From positions 1 through 46,332 of the IMG/VR virus record IMGVR_UViG_3300025886_003129: a stretch of DNA of 46,332 bases; one strand, 5' to 3'. A program made the translations under genes and the position numbers. The notes under the pieces are model-generated. The model was not told the origin of the DNA. It did not search any database and saw only the letters and a program-made list of their open reading frames with translations. The stretch is from a virus. Positions 1-7,109 of this stretch are shown here, one piece after another (the first letter of the stretch is position 1; each line of letters starts with the position of its first letter).

Positions 1-2
1 CC

Positions 3-242
3 TGCGAGGAATACAGTTCAAACAAAGAACTTCACTGCCATGAAATATGCGAAGGTTTTAATCCGCAGGACCCAGCGTGCTATCTGCCGCAGGACCCAAC
101 GCAGGACCCAACGCAGGACCCAACGCTGGATCATTCGAATAAAGAAGAATCTTTAGTGCAAGAACAGGACGAAGCGGCCGTTTTCATTCCTCCTCTTCCT
201 CCGGGATACGAAGATTTTCTTAAAAATCAAGAAGACAGCTAA
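3..242 (+). CDS. C-terminal part of an unidentified protein with QDPT repeats (5' end outside window)
   Basis: An open frame enters from the left edge and stops at TAA 240-242, giving about 79 residues. Visible features are three Cys near the beginning, three tandem Gln-Asp-Pro-Thr repeats with a fourth degenerate copy, an acidic stretch, and a proline-rich tail ending in Asp-Ser. The composition is low-complexity and acidic, and no enzymatic motif is seen. The next gene begins 27 nt later and carries its own promoter-like element. Position at the end of a + strand block suggests a virion or accessory protein, but this is a guess. Confidence 0.6.
   Translation, partial: CEEYSSNKELHCHEICEGFNPQDPACYLPQDPTQDPTQDPTLDHSNKEESLVQEQDEAAVFIPPLPPGYEDFLKNQEDS
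66..125 (+). repeat. 12-bp tandem repeat encoding QDPT
   Basis: CAGGACCCAACG occurs exactly three times in tandem at 90-101, 102-113 and 114-125, with a near copy (CAGGACCCAGCG) at 66-77. The unit length is a multiple of three, so copy number can change without breaking the reading frame. Confidence 0.85.
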
Positions 243-255
243 GTCTGACATTCTC

Positions 256-266
256 GTGTAATTTAT
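256..266 (+). promoter_or_regulatory. GTGTA-type promoter element
   Basis: GTGTAATTTAT followed by 3 nt and the ATG at 270. It belongs to the recurrent GTGTAnnnnAn class seen before many genes of this phage. Confidence 0.55.
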
Positions 267-269
267 TAC

Positions 270-584
270 ATGATTTTGATTATCGAATCTTGCTTAAGCG
301 AACCCCCTAGCGAAATAACATGTTTTCGCGATATTACATTATTTAGTAAATTATTTATTTTTGAAGATGTATTACTTGAATGTAAACCAGGAACTCGTGC
401 AATATATTGGAATTGGTTAAAATCCCATGGCGCACATGATTTTATATCTCAACTTGTTCTTGATAGCGAAAAGCAAAGCGGCTATACAATAAAAACGACC
501 CGTGGTGCAAATTACAAAACGGATCGTATAAATTATGATAACTTTAAGGATATTATTTATACCCTTAGAAGTCTAAAAGCTTAA
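270..584 (+). CDS. hypothetical protein, 104 aa
   Basis: A small soluble protein with no motif I recognise. The start is supported by a GTGTA-type promoter element 3 nt upstream, which implies a leaderless message. Its stop overlaps by 4 nt the end of the convergent gene at 581-895. It contains two Cys and a Trp-rich centre (IYWNWL). Function unknown. Confidence 0.55.
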   Translation: MILIIESCLSEPPSEITCFRDITLFSKLFIFEDVLLECKPGTRAIYWNWLKSHGAHDFISQLVLDSEKQSGYTIKTTRGANYKTDRINYDNFKDIIYTLRSLKA

Positions 585-895
585 TTCTGAAGCTGATCAG
601 CTTGAGCTTGAGCTTGAGCTTCTGCTAGAGAGGCATCTCCTTCTTCAATTGTTTTTTTAATTTCTTCGTCACTCATATCTTCGACTTGCTTTTTTGCTTG
701 TTGAATAACTTGTTGTTGAACTAAATTAATTATTTGACCAAGTGGAACGAGTGAGAATGCTTCTGATAAATTTACATTGCCAAGCATTTTGTTTGCCAAA
801 TGAGTTATTGCAATATTTTGCTCTGAAGTATATTGCCCTTCTTCGGCGGCGTTATCTATTTTTTCTTGTTCGGGTTCTTGTGTTGCTGTTGTCAT
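581..895 (-). CDS. hypothetical acidic protein, 104 aa
   Basis: The protein is Glu/Gln/Ala-rich. A short disordered N-terminus is followed by a predicted helical region of about 70 residues and an Ala-Gln repeat (AQAQAQADQ) near the C-terminus. There is no signal peptide or enzymatic motif. A TATAAT hexamer at 903-908 (read on the - strand) lies 7 nt before the ATG, suggesting a leaderless transcript, although no good -35 box is visible. Could be a small virion or chaperone-like protein; unproven. Confidence 0.6.
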   Translation of the reverse strand: MTTATQEPEQEKIDNAAEEGQYTSEQNIAITHLANKMLGNVNLSEAFSLVPLGQIINLVQQQVIQQAKKQVEDMSDEEIKKTIEEGDASLAEAQAQAQADQLQN

Positions 896-933
896 ATATT
901 ATATTATAAGTTATTGTTAAAAATTAAAGTTTA

Positions 934-1161
934 TTATTGAAGATTAAAGAACTTTTGCGGCGAATTATATATTTGTTTATTAACTGGTTCACTTATATCT
1001 TGAAGCGCAGCGTCCAATACTATGTTTTTAAATATTAATTGTTGTTGTAATTTTATTATTTCTTGATTTTGTTTTTCTATTATTGTTCTTTGATCCCATG
1101 CGAACCATCCCACGTAAAACAGTAAAAGCAATACACTTGTTATTCCCAATTGATTGTTCAT
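934..1161 (-). CDS. small membrane-anchored coiled-coil protein, 75 aa
   Basis: One N-terminal membrane segment (about residues 7-24) is followed by a Glu/Gln/Lys-rich amphipathic helix (about 26-50) and a polar tail. The topology (short N-in anchor with periplasmic helix) resembles an inner-membrane spanin subunit, but no lipoprotein partner overlaps it, so spanin is only one possibility. It lies 38 nt upstream of the acidic 104-residue gene on the same strand. Confidence 0.5.
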   Translation of the reverse strand: MNNQLGITSVLLLLFYVGWFAWDQRTIIEKQNQEIIKLQQQLIFKNIVLDAALQDISEPVNKQIYNSPQKFFNLQ

Positions 1162-1296
1162 GTAATATAGTAATGTAATATATGATATATTCTATGTTTG
1201 AAATTATTTTTTAATAGAATGTAATTAAATTAATATGTATTATACAATAATAAAATGCAGAGAGTTTCTGCAGGAACCTTTTATTTATTAGAAATA

Positions 1297-1307
1297 GTGT
1301 ATATATA
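1297..1307 (+). promoter_or_regulatory. GTGTA-type promoter element
   Basis: GTGTATATATA ends 5 nt before the ATG at 1313. Matches the recurrent phage element; leaderless start predicted. Confidence 0.6.
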
Positions 1308-1312
1308 CTGAT

Positions 1313-1855
1313 ATGGCAAACAAGCAAATTAAAGACTTAGATTTAATCGGAAGCAATATTGACGCAGCTTCAGATTTCTTGATCATACAAAAGGCGGATG
1401 GCTCAACATATAAAGTAACCGTCGATCAACTTATAAACTCCAGCACAACCGTTTCTTATGGATCTTCAACCGGCGCACCAACTGTTATCTCAGAAAGATG
1501 GACCCCCTCCTCTACCTTCAGCAAAACAATCACTGTAACCAATATGTTCGACACTACTTCTGCGGGAGTATTAAATCTGGAAGTATCACGGCGTGAGACA
1601 TTTAACACCGACCAATCCCGCGACTTTGTCATAACCAAAATCGCTGGATTGAATGTGATTTCCTTTGGTGGGCAATCAATAACCGTAGGGGGGTCAGAGA
1701 TACAAATACAGTCAGGAATGACGGTCTCGGCATACAAGATGAGAAGAAATTTACTTATGTATGTATCTTGCACGAAAAACTCTTTAATCATCAGAACTCA
1801 GCTTGGCATCCAAAAATGCGGGCTGACTGGGCAAGTCTCAATCGTACCAAGTTAG
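1313..1855 (+). CDS. putative virion structural (tail/neck fibre-like) protein, 180 aa
   Basis: The N-terminus has the pattern IKDLDLI ... ASDFLIIQKADGSTYKV typical of the first, virion-attached segment of many phage fibre or whisker-like proteins. This is followed by a beta-rich Ser/Thr/Val region. The 180-residue length is short for a complete fibre, so it may be a small decoration or adaptor. Its own GTGTA-type element sits directly upstream. It precedes the secreted M64 peptidase gene by 47 nt. Confidence 0.55.
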   Translation: MANKQIKDLDLIGSNIDAASDFLIIQKADGSTYKVTVDQLINSSTTVSYGSSTGAPTVISERWTPSSTFSKTITVTNMFDTTSAGVLNLEVSRRETFNTDQSRDFVITKIAGLNVISFGGQSITVGGSEIQIQSGMTVSAYKMRRNLLMYVSCTKNSLIIRTQLGIQKCGLTGQVSIVPS

Positions 1856-1902
1856 AAAAATATAATCTTGACTTGTCTCATAATATATGAGATAATTCAT
1901 AG

Positions 1903-3405
1903 ATGAGATATTATTTACTACTTACATTTTTTTATTTTAATTTATTTGCAACTTCTTACGAAACGATTCATAATAGTGGATCATCTGATAATAGACTAGA
2001 TTTAGTATTTATTGGTGATAGATATTTCGCTGATGAGATGGTTGATTATGAAAAAGATGTTGAAACCATATGGTCGGGGATGCAAAGCAACTACGCCTTC
2101 TGGAATAGGTATAAAAATTTTGTTAATGTTCATAGAATAGACCTTGTTAGCACTTTAAATAATCCAGACGATATAAAAGACGTTAACAATTCTGCATTTG
2201 GGCTTGATTTTAATCTTGGATATTGGGATGGCTGGAATGATTGGTTGAAATGCTTATCGATCACAGATGAGCTCAACATAGGAAATGAATGCACTACCAT
2301 TTTAACAAATAGGGTTTTTGGGCTCGGTACAGCGCTCGACAGAAGCTCTACAAGCTTAATCTATGCTGCACCATGGACGAGTATAGTGTCGCATGAAATA
2401 GGGCATGTCCTGGGCATGGCGGGAGATGAATACCAAACTACTATACAAGAATATATGTATGACTATGCGTTCAACATGGCAAGATCATCAGAAGAGGCAA
2501 AGCAGAGATGGGGTCATTGGATTGGGTACAAAGATTCCTTTCGTGGATATGAAATTAATGAGCCATATCAAAAAGAAGGAGCAAATTATTTTAAACCAAC
2601 ATCTTATGACGGATTAATGAACAACTCAAATACTGGAGATTTTCACGCGGTAAACAGAGAGCAAATTATTCTACAGCTTTATAAATATGTTTCTCCAATA
2701 GACAGCTATACAGAAACAAACTCTAGCGTAAACAATACTCATACTTTAGAAATTAATGTTGTAGATCCTAGTGTGGTTGATATTGCGTGGATTATTGATA
2801 GCAAGATCGTGTCAAGCGAATCAACCCTACAAATTAGCCAATTAAATTTATCTCAGGACACATTAATTTATGGGTATGCATGGGATAACTCCTTGAATAT
2901 AGATTACCAAAAAGATGATCGTGGAGGATGGATCAGAAACGATGAACATAATCGAACTTTCAGGATATTATCTTGGCAATTTAAAACCGATAACTCGATC
3001 AAAGAAATTCATTCTCAGTCAAGCAATAAAGATTATCTTTCCTTGGTTCTTGAAGCAACAACCGCAGTCCAGTATTTTGATCAAGAATTATTGTCTAAAT
3101 CTACTGGCCCTGACGTCAGCGACGAAACAAATTCTGAAAATACCCAATCAGCTATCGAGGTGGCCACAGAAGAAGTTTCTCAGGAAGTTACCTCGCTTGG
3201 ATGGCAGAGTACTTGGCTTGGAGATTATTTACCATTCTCAAATGGGTGGATTTACCACGCAAAAATCTACTGGATGTATATCCAGCCAGATAGTCAAGAT
3301 GGCGTGTGGGGTTATATCATAAACTATGGATGGATGTGGTCAAACCCTAGAATATATCCTTATTTTTACGCAAACAGCACTAAAGAGTGGATATATATTA
3401 ATTAA
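1903..3405 (+). CDS. secreted M64-family (IgA-peptidase-like) zinc metallopeptidase
   Basis: The first 17 or so residues are a hydrophobic signal peptide. RLDLVFIGDRYF (31-42) matches the conserved beginning of the M64 peptidase domain. The zinc site is HEIGHVLGMAGDEY: His164, Glu165, His168, then Asp175-Glu-Tyr, as in HExxH...DEY M64 enzymes. After a variable middle region, residues about 432-500 form a Trp/Tyr/Gly-rich module (GWIYH, WGYIINYGWMW, YPYFY, WIYIN) that resembles a C-terminal module common in secreted proteins of Verrucomicrobia and relatives. It may be a virion-associated or secreted protease acting on the host surface. The enzyme class is well supported; the role in the phage is inference. 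Confidence 0.85.
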   Translation: MRYYLLLTFFYFNLFATSYETIHNSGSSDNRLDLVFIGDRYFADEMVDYEKDVETIWSGMQSNYAFWNRYKNFVNVHRIDLVSTLNNPDDIKDVNNSAFGLDFNLGYWDGWNDWLKCLSITDELNIGNECTTILTNRVFGLGTALDRSSTSLIYAAPWTSIVSHEIGHVLGMAGDEYQTTIQEYMYDYAFNMARSSEEAKQRWGHWIGYKDSFRGYEINEPYQKEGANYFKPTSYDGLMNNSNTGDFHAVNREQIILQLYKYVSPIDSYTETNSSVNNTHTLEINVVDPSVVDIAWIIDSKIVSSESTLQISQLNLSQDTLIYGYAWDNSLNIDYQKDDRGGWIRNDEHNRTFRILSWQFKTDNSIKEIHSQSSNKDYLSLVLEATTAVQYFDQELLSKSTGPDVSDETNSENTQSAIEVATEEVSQEVTSLGWQSTWLGDYLPFSNGWIYHAKIYWMYIQPDSQDGVWGYIINYGWMWSNPRIYPYFYANSTKEWIYIN

Positions 3406-3595
3406 TATTTTTTTTACTTTTTATTCTTTTAATTTCATCTGGTAATATTTTAATTACCTTGTCTGTTTTATTATCCATCATTAATTCGGCTGGAGTTGAT
3501 CCATTTAGCTTTGCATTTTCTGATTTAAGCCAGCATGTTGATTGATAGGAGTTTAAGCTTTTACTAAGAAGTTGTAGTATTGATTTCTGTGACAT
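3398..3595 (-). CDS. small protein resembling the MbcA/ParS/Xre (DUF2384) antitoxin C-terminal domain, 65 aa
   Basis: The pattern WLKSENAKLNGSTPAELM followed by VIKILPDEI resembles the DUF2384 toxin-binding domain (WL..pn..L.G.tP.elL....V...L). The N-terminal DNA-binding part of full antitoxins is missing and no RES-type toxin gene is adjacent. It overlaps the end of the M64 gene by 8 nt on the opposite strand and has a GTGTA-type element 4 nt before its ATG. It could neutralise a host toxin, or be an unrelated small phage protein. Confidence 0.5.
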   Translation of the reverse strand: MSQKSILQLLSKSLNSYQSTCWLKSENAKLNGSTPAELMMDNKTDKVIKILPDEIKRIKSKKNIN

Positions 3596-3599
3596 TAAC

Positions 3600-3610
3600 T
3601 TATATTACAC
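3600..3610 (-). promoter_or_regulatory. GTGTA-type promoter element
   Basis: On the - strand GTGTAATATAA is followed by 4 nt and the ATG at 3595. Confidence 0.55.
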
Positions 3611-3638
3611 TGAAATAAGCATTTTTAAAATTTAACGG

Positions 3639-3649
3639 GTGTATATATA
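3639..3649 (+). promoter_or_regulatory. GTGTA-type promoter element
   Basis: GTGTATATATA ends 3 nt before the ATG at 3653. It would drive the overlapping cluster 3653-4937. Confidence 0.6.
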
Positions 3650-3652
3650 GGC

Positions 3653-4087
3653 ATGGGACCGATATTGAATACAATAATTGGGGCTGGAATAAAGCTTGCG
3701 TGCAACCTAATAAATTCTTGGTTGGAGCAGAAAAGACAAGATCAGTTGGCACTGGCAGCAAGGGACGATAAAATGCTACAAGCATTGATTGACGGTCAGG
3801 ATAAAAACTCGAGCGATCCTTTTGTGAAGGTAACAAGGAGAATTTTGTTTATGAGTATCACTTTTACAATGTGTTTTTTGATGATATATTACGCAATGAA
3901 TCCTCACATAGTATATAATGTTATTGTTCCGAAGGGTGATGGGGCGAAGTGGGGCTTTTTTGGTTGGGTGCTTGGGGGAAAAGATTGGGAGATGGTTCAA
4001 ATGACAGGAGGGTTAATGCTCGCCTCGTTTATGGATCTATGCTTTATGGTTGTCGGTTTTTACGCTATACCAAGTAAAAGAAGATGA
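3653..4087 (+). CDS. holin-like membrane protein, 144 aa
   Basis: An amphipathic N-terminal region and a charged linker precede two clear membrane segments (about residues 62-82 and 118-138), with a basic C-terminus ending PSKRR. The layout resembles the phage/gene-transfer-agent family of three-helix holins. The gene overlaps the next one by 4 nt (ATGA), and the next one encodes a lipoprotein with a C-terminal membrane segment, a lysis-cassette arrangement. Holin function is inferred from topology and neighbours. Confidence 0.55.
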   Translation: MGPILNTIIGAGIKLACNLINSWLEQKRQDQLALAARDDKMLQALIDGQDKNSSDPFVKVTRRILFMSITFTMCFLMIYYAMNPHIVYNVIVPKGDGAKWGFFGWVLGGKDWEMVQMTGGLMLASFMDLCFMVVGFYAIPSKRR

Positions 4088-4350
4088 GGTGGCTGTTTTT
4101 TCTCGTGTTTTTGCTGTGCTCTTGTAGCGTTAATAAGGTTTATAAGCCAAACCCTACGCCTAAACCCGTCATTTCTTCTGAATTTAACAATATAGACAAG
4201 AATAACGATTCGATGATTTCTGTAGTCGAATACCTGGATCTAAAATCTGCACCTTACGATTATGAAGGGCCAGCTATGTGGTTTTCTGTTATTTTGTTTT
4301 TTGTATTTCTGTTTTCTTCAGTTTTAGCGTATATTATTAATAAGAAATGA
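4084..4350 (+). CDS. lipoprotein with EF-hand-like loop and C-terminal membrane helix (unimolecular spanin-like), 88 aa
   Basis: The N-terminal signal ends in a lipobox-like LLCSC (Cys at about 13 or 15). The middle contains DKNNDSMISVVE, which has the spacing of a calcium EF-hand loop (D1, N3, D5, S9, E12). Residues about 62-84 form a C-terminal membrane helix. An outer-membrane lipid anchor plus an inner-membrane C-terminal helix is the architecture of u-spanins such as phage T1 gp11, though this protein is shorter. The gene is ATGA-coupled to the holin-like gene upstream and overlaps the next gene by 4 nt. Confidence 0.55.
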   Translation: MRWLFFLVFLLCSCSVNKVYKPNPTPKPVISSEFNNIDKNNDSMISVVEYLDLKSAPYDYEGPAMWFSVILFFVFLFSSVLAYIINKK

Positions 4351-4937
4351 ATACTGGACTAGATGTAATTAGCGTGCTTACTGGACTCGTCTCTGCTGCA
4401 ACTGCGGTATTGGGAGTCTGGATAAAGTTTAAACTTGACGAAAAAAAACATAAACAATTAAATTATGACCCCGCCTCTCACAGTAATATAATTACCGCCC
4501 TGCAATATGTTGCTGACGAGACTTCTGCTGATCGGGCTTATATACTAGAGTTCCATAATGGAGAGCAATATTTCTCTGGCAGGGGTCAGCAAAAACTTAG
4601 CTGCACATATGAGATCGTGGGAGATGGAATAAGCATTGAATGCCAAAACCTGCAGAACTTAAGAATTTCCAATTTACATGGATTAGTAGAGCAAATAGCT
4701 CAAGAAAAAACATTCGAGTGCGCTGATGTCGAAAGCTACAAGGGCGATTTTTCTTTTAGATCTTTCCTTATAAGCAAAGGGGTTAAAAGCATGTTTGCTC
4801 GACCAATCAAAACACTGAATGGTAAGATTATTGGCGTGATTTGTGTTGAATATGTAAAAGAGAATAGAAAATGGAGCGAAGACTCCGAAGATTTCATAAG
4901 GAAGCAATCAAGGGTTATTAGCGGCTATTTGATATAA
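4347..4937 (+). CDS. membrane-anchored GAF-domain protein, 196 aa
   Basis: Residues about 4-28 form one membrane helix, followed by a GAF-like domain (about 45-195). The GAF segment includes DRAYILEFHNGEQYFSG, then a DGIS/ECQNL stretch, and FARPIKTLNGKIIGVICVEY near the end, the usual last strands of a GAF fold. No output domain (kinase, cyclase, HTH) is attached. It is translationally coupled to the lipoprotein gene by a 4-nt ATGA overlap. The ligand and role are unknown. Confidence 0.65.
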   Translation: MNTGLDVISVLTGLVSAATAVLGVWIKFKLDEKKHKQLNYDPASHSNIITALQYVADETSADRAYILEFHNGEQYFSGRGQQKLSCTYEIVGDGISIECQNLQNLRISNLHGLVEQIAQEKTFECADVESYKGDFSFRSFLISKGVKSMFARPIKTLNGKIIGVICVEYVKENRKWSEDSEDFIRKQSRVISGYLI

Positions 4938-4964
4938 TTTTTTTTAAAGCTATAATATATTATT

Positions 4965-5345
4965 ATGGCTTTTTCTTATTGTCCCCATTGTGGTTTTAAA
5001 AATATGTACTCCCTCAAGGCTCCGAATTTTTGCGGTGGCTGCGGTGAAGGTTTAAATATATTGTCTGCAGCAAAACAAACGTCGCCTACAACAACCAGCG
5101 CTAAGCAGGGCGTAAAAAAGTTGTTGCCTAAACGAAGCAGGCCCGCTCCCTCTCAGGATGATGATCCTGATGGACTGGATATATATGAGGTTCCGAATAT
5201 ATCGAAACTGTCTTATTCAATAGAAAGAGATAGTAATAAATTTAACTTAAAGGACATTATTCCTGTGGAGCAATTTCAAGACTTCAAGGAAGAAAAACCC
5301 AAAGCCAAGAACAAAAAAACTCGTGGCCGACCAAGAAAAAACTAA
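4965..5345 (+). CDS. zinc-ribbon protein with AT-hook-like tail, 126 aa
   Basis: The N-terminus carries two CxxC knuckles (YCPHCGFKN and FCGGCGEGL), forming a zinc ribbon. The C-terminus is very basic and ends in TRGRPRK, the core of an AT-hook that binds minor grooves of AT-rich DNA. TATAAT at 4951-4956 lies 8 nt before the ATG. The 3' end overlaps the sigma-factor gene by 23 nt, so the two are probably co-translated, and a role as a transcription accessory factor is plausible but unproven. Confidence 0.6.
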   Translation: MAFSYCPHCGFKNMYSLKAPNFCGGCGEGLNILSAAKQTSPTTTSAKQGVKKLLPKRSRPAPSQDDDPDGLDIYEVPNISKLSYSIERDSNKFNLKDIIPVEQFQDFKEEKPKAKNKKTRGRPRKN

Positions 5346-6066
5346 CTTTACTTACGAGGACAAATCTTTGGAAATTGATTTGGAAATAAAAAAGAGAAGA
5401 GGCAAGTGGTTTCTTGATTCATTGGCCTGGTTTGATTTTGAGGATGTTGAGCAAATCATTAGGGCGCATATTCATAAAAAATGGCACCAATGGGACCAAA
5501 GAAGGTCTCTAAAGCCCTGGATGAATAAAATAATAACTAACCAAATGAAGAATATTTTGCGCAATAATTACAGTAATTTTGTTCGGCCCTGTTTGAATTG
5601 CCCGTTTAACCAGTCTTGCGCAACCAAAGATGGAGGCGAGTCTTCGTTGTGCGGGTTCACCAAAAGCGGTTCGCAAGACTCTTCCTGCCCATTATATGCC
5701 AAATGGGAGAGAACAAAGAAGTCTGCCTACGGAATCAAAATGGCACTAACCCTCGAAAACCATTCTAATGAAGTTCAAGCTATGGAGGATAATAATTATA
5801 GCATTATCGATGCTCAGAAAAAACTCAACTATTTCATGAAGAAAGAGCTGTCTGAGAAGCAGTATTTAGTTTACGAATTATTATTTATAGATAATATGGA
5901 TGAAGAAGAGGTAGCTGGAAAAATGGGCTACAAGACTTCCGAGAAGGGGCGTAAGGCTGGCTACAAACAAATTAAAAATTTAAAGAAGATATTCAAGCAA
6001 AAAGCTCAAGAAATTTTAGAAAAAGAAGATGTAATTCCCGATACAAAAGTTATAGCATGGATTTAA
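5323..6066 (+). CDS. phage-encoded sigma factor with Cys-cluster insertion, 247 aa
   Basis: Residues about 30-85 look like sigma region 2 (FDFEDVEQIIRAHI, then SLKPWMNKIITNQMKNILRN). Residues about 170-232 look like region 4 with a helix-turn-helix (LSEKQYLVYELLF, EEEVAGKMGY, GYKQIKNLKKIF). Between them are five Cys (90, 93, 99, 110, 122) that could hold zinc or a cluster, unusual for sigma factors. The start is GTG at 5323, inside the upstream zinc-ribbon gene. It lies just upstream of terminase, as expected for a regulator of late genes, and is the best candidate for recognising the GTGTA-type elements (inference). Confidence 0.7.
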   Translation: MADQEKTNFTYEDKSLEIDLEIKKRRGKWFLDSLAWFDFEDVEQIIRAHIHKKWHQWDQRRSLKPWMNKIITNQMKNILRNNYSNFVRPCLNCPFNQSCATKDGGESSLCGFTKSGSQDSSCPLYAKWERTKKSAYGIKMALTLENHSNEVQAMEDNNYSIIDAQKKLNYFMKKELSEKQYLVYELLFIDNMDEEEVAGKMGYKTSEKGRKAGYKQIKNLKKIFKQKAQEILEKEDVIPDTKVIAWI

Positions 6067-7109
6067 CAGAAGAACAAGAAAGAATTGTCTCAGAGAACGG
6101 TTCAACAATAAGCGACTTAACTGAGTTAACTAAATTAGCTTTTCCTGGAGAAGAAAATATAGACGGAAGAAGTAAGCAGGGGAGAGCCGTTAGGGCATTT
6201 ATGGTCCAGCAGGGAATTAATTACGACACAAAACATATATACCCGAAAGACAATATACAATTATCAGATTCTCAGCGAGAGTTTATTTCTAACTCTTCTC
6301 AGGACGGTATGAACGCATTACAAATCGCTACTGTATTATTTCCAGAAATACGGATTACCCGAAACTCAAAAGAGTACTCTTCTGTTTTGGAGTATATTGA
6401 AAGCCAGGATTCGCTAGATTTACACCCTTCCGAAAACGCTGTAAATAGAAAATATTCTGCCCCAAAAGCCGTAAGCAAAATAATCAAAAAAATCAACGAC
6501 TACTGTCAGAAAAATATTGAAGAGGCAAAGTTAAATATAGGGCAAAAAAAAGCTATCGAATCATTAGGGGCTTTTTTATCTTCTCCTCGATTTACTCAAG
6601 TTATAAATAATTATGACAGCATGGAGGATCGAGATTTATTCGAGGCAGAATTCGTAAGAGCTACCTGGGATAAACCTGATTTGAGTAATGATGAAATTAA
6701 TTTATATATTAATGTTTGCATGGATTATATTCATTTAAAAAACATCCAAGGAGCTATGAGCAAGTTGAATAGAATGTTCAATGACGCAGAAGACCAGCAA
6801 GATCTAACCGTCAGGCTGGCAGAGCTTTTGAAGACAAAGAGCGAAGAGTATAACCAGTGCGAAAAAAGGATGGAGTCTTTAATTCAAAAATTACAAGGGG
6901 ATAGGTCAAAAAGAGTGTCATCCCAGCAAAAGCAAAATTCTAGCATACTAGCTTTGGTTCAACTATTCCAAGAAGAGGAAGAACGTAAGGTGATGATAAA
7001 AATAGCAAACATGCAAAGAAAAGCCGCCAAGGAAGAGGCTGACAATCTTGAATCTATGCCCGACTGGAAGGCTAGGGTTCTTGGGGTATCTAAAGACGAT
7101 GTCGTATGA
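6057..7109 (+). CDS. hypothetical protein with duplicated HTH-like N-terminus, 350 aa
   Basis: Two similar segments at residues 3-53 and 69-115 (LTEEQERIVS...GSTISDLTELTKLAFPG and LSDSQREFIS...GMNALQIATVLFP) look like a duplicated DNA-binding helix-turn-helix unit. The rest is helical and rich in Glu/Lys, with a coiled-coil-prone stretch at about 235-340. It overlaps the sigma gene by 10 nt and the nuclease gene by 4 nt and lies two genes before the terminase large subunit. A small-terminase-like packaging role is possible but I cannot establish homology. Confidence 0.6.
   Translation: MDLTEEQERIVSENGSTISDLTELTKLAFPGEENIDGRSKQGRAVRAFMVQQGINYDTKHIYPKDNIQLSDSQREFISNSSQDGMNALQIATVLFPEIRITRNSKEYSSVLEYIESQDSLDLHPSENAVNRKYSAPKAVSKIIKKINDYCQKNIEEAKLNIGQKKAIESLGAFLSSPRFTQVINNYDSMEDRDLFEAEFVRATWDKPDLSNDEINLYINVCMDYIHLKNIQGAMSKLNRMFNDAEDQQDLTVRLAELLKTKSEEYNQCEKRMESLIQKLQGDRSKRVSSQQKQNSSILALVQLFQEEEERKVMIKIANMQRKAAKEEADNLESMPDWKARVLGVSKDDVV

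Noticed and set aside
581-620. Ala-Gln coding repeat at the end of the 104-aa gene as a DNA repeat element
   Set aside because: Four or so GCTTGA hexamers only, best explained as low-complexity coding sequence.
1162-1312. tRNA or riboswitch in the AT-rich gap
   Set aside because: No cloverleaf or long hairpin is seen; apart from the GTGTA-type element at its end I see nothing in it.
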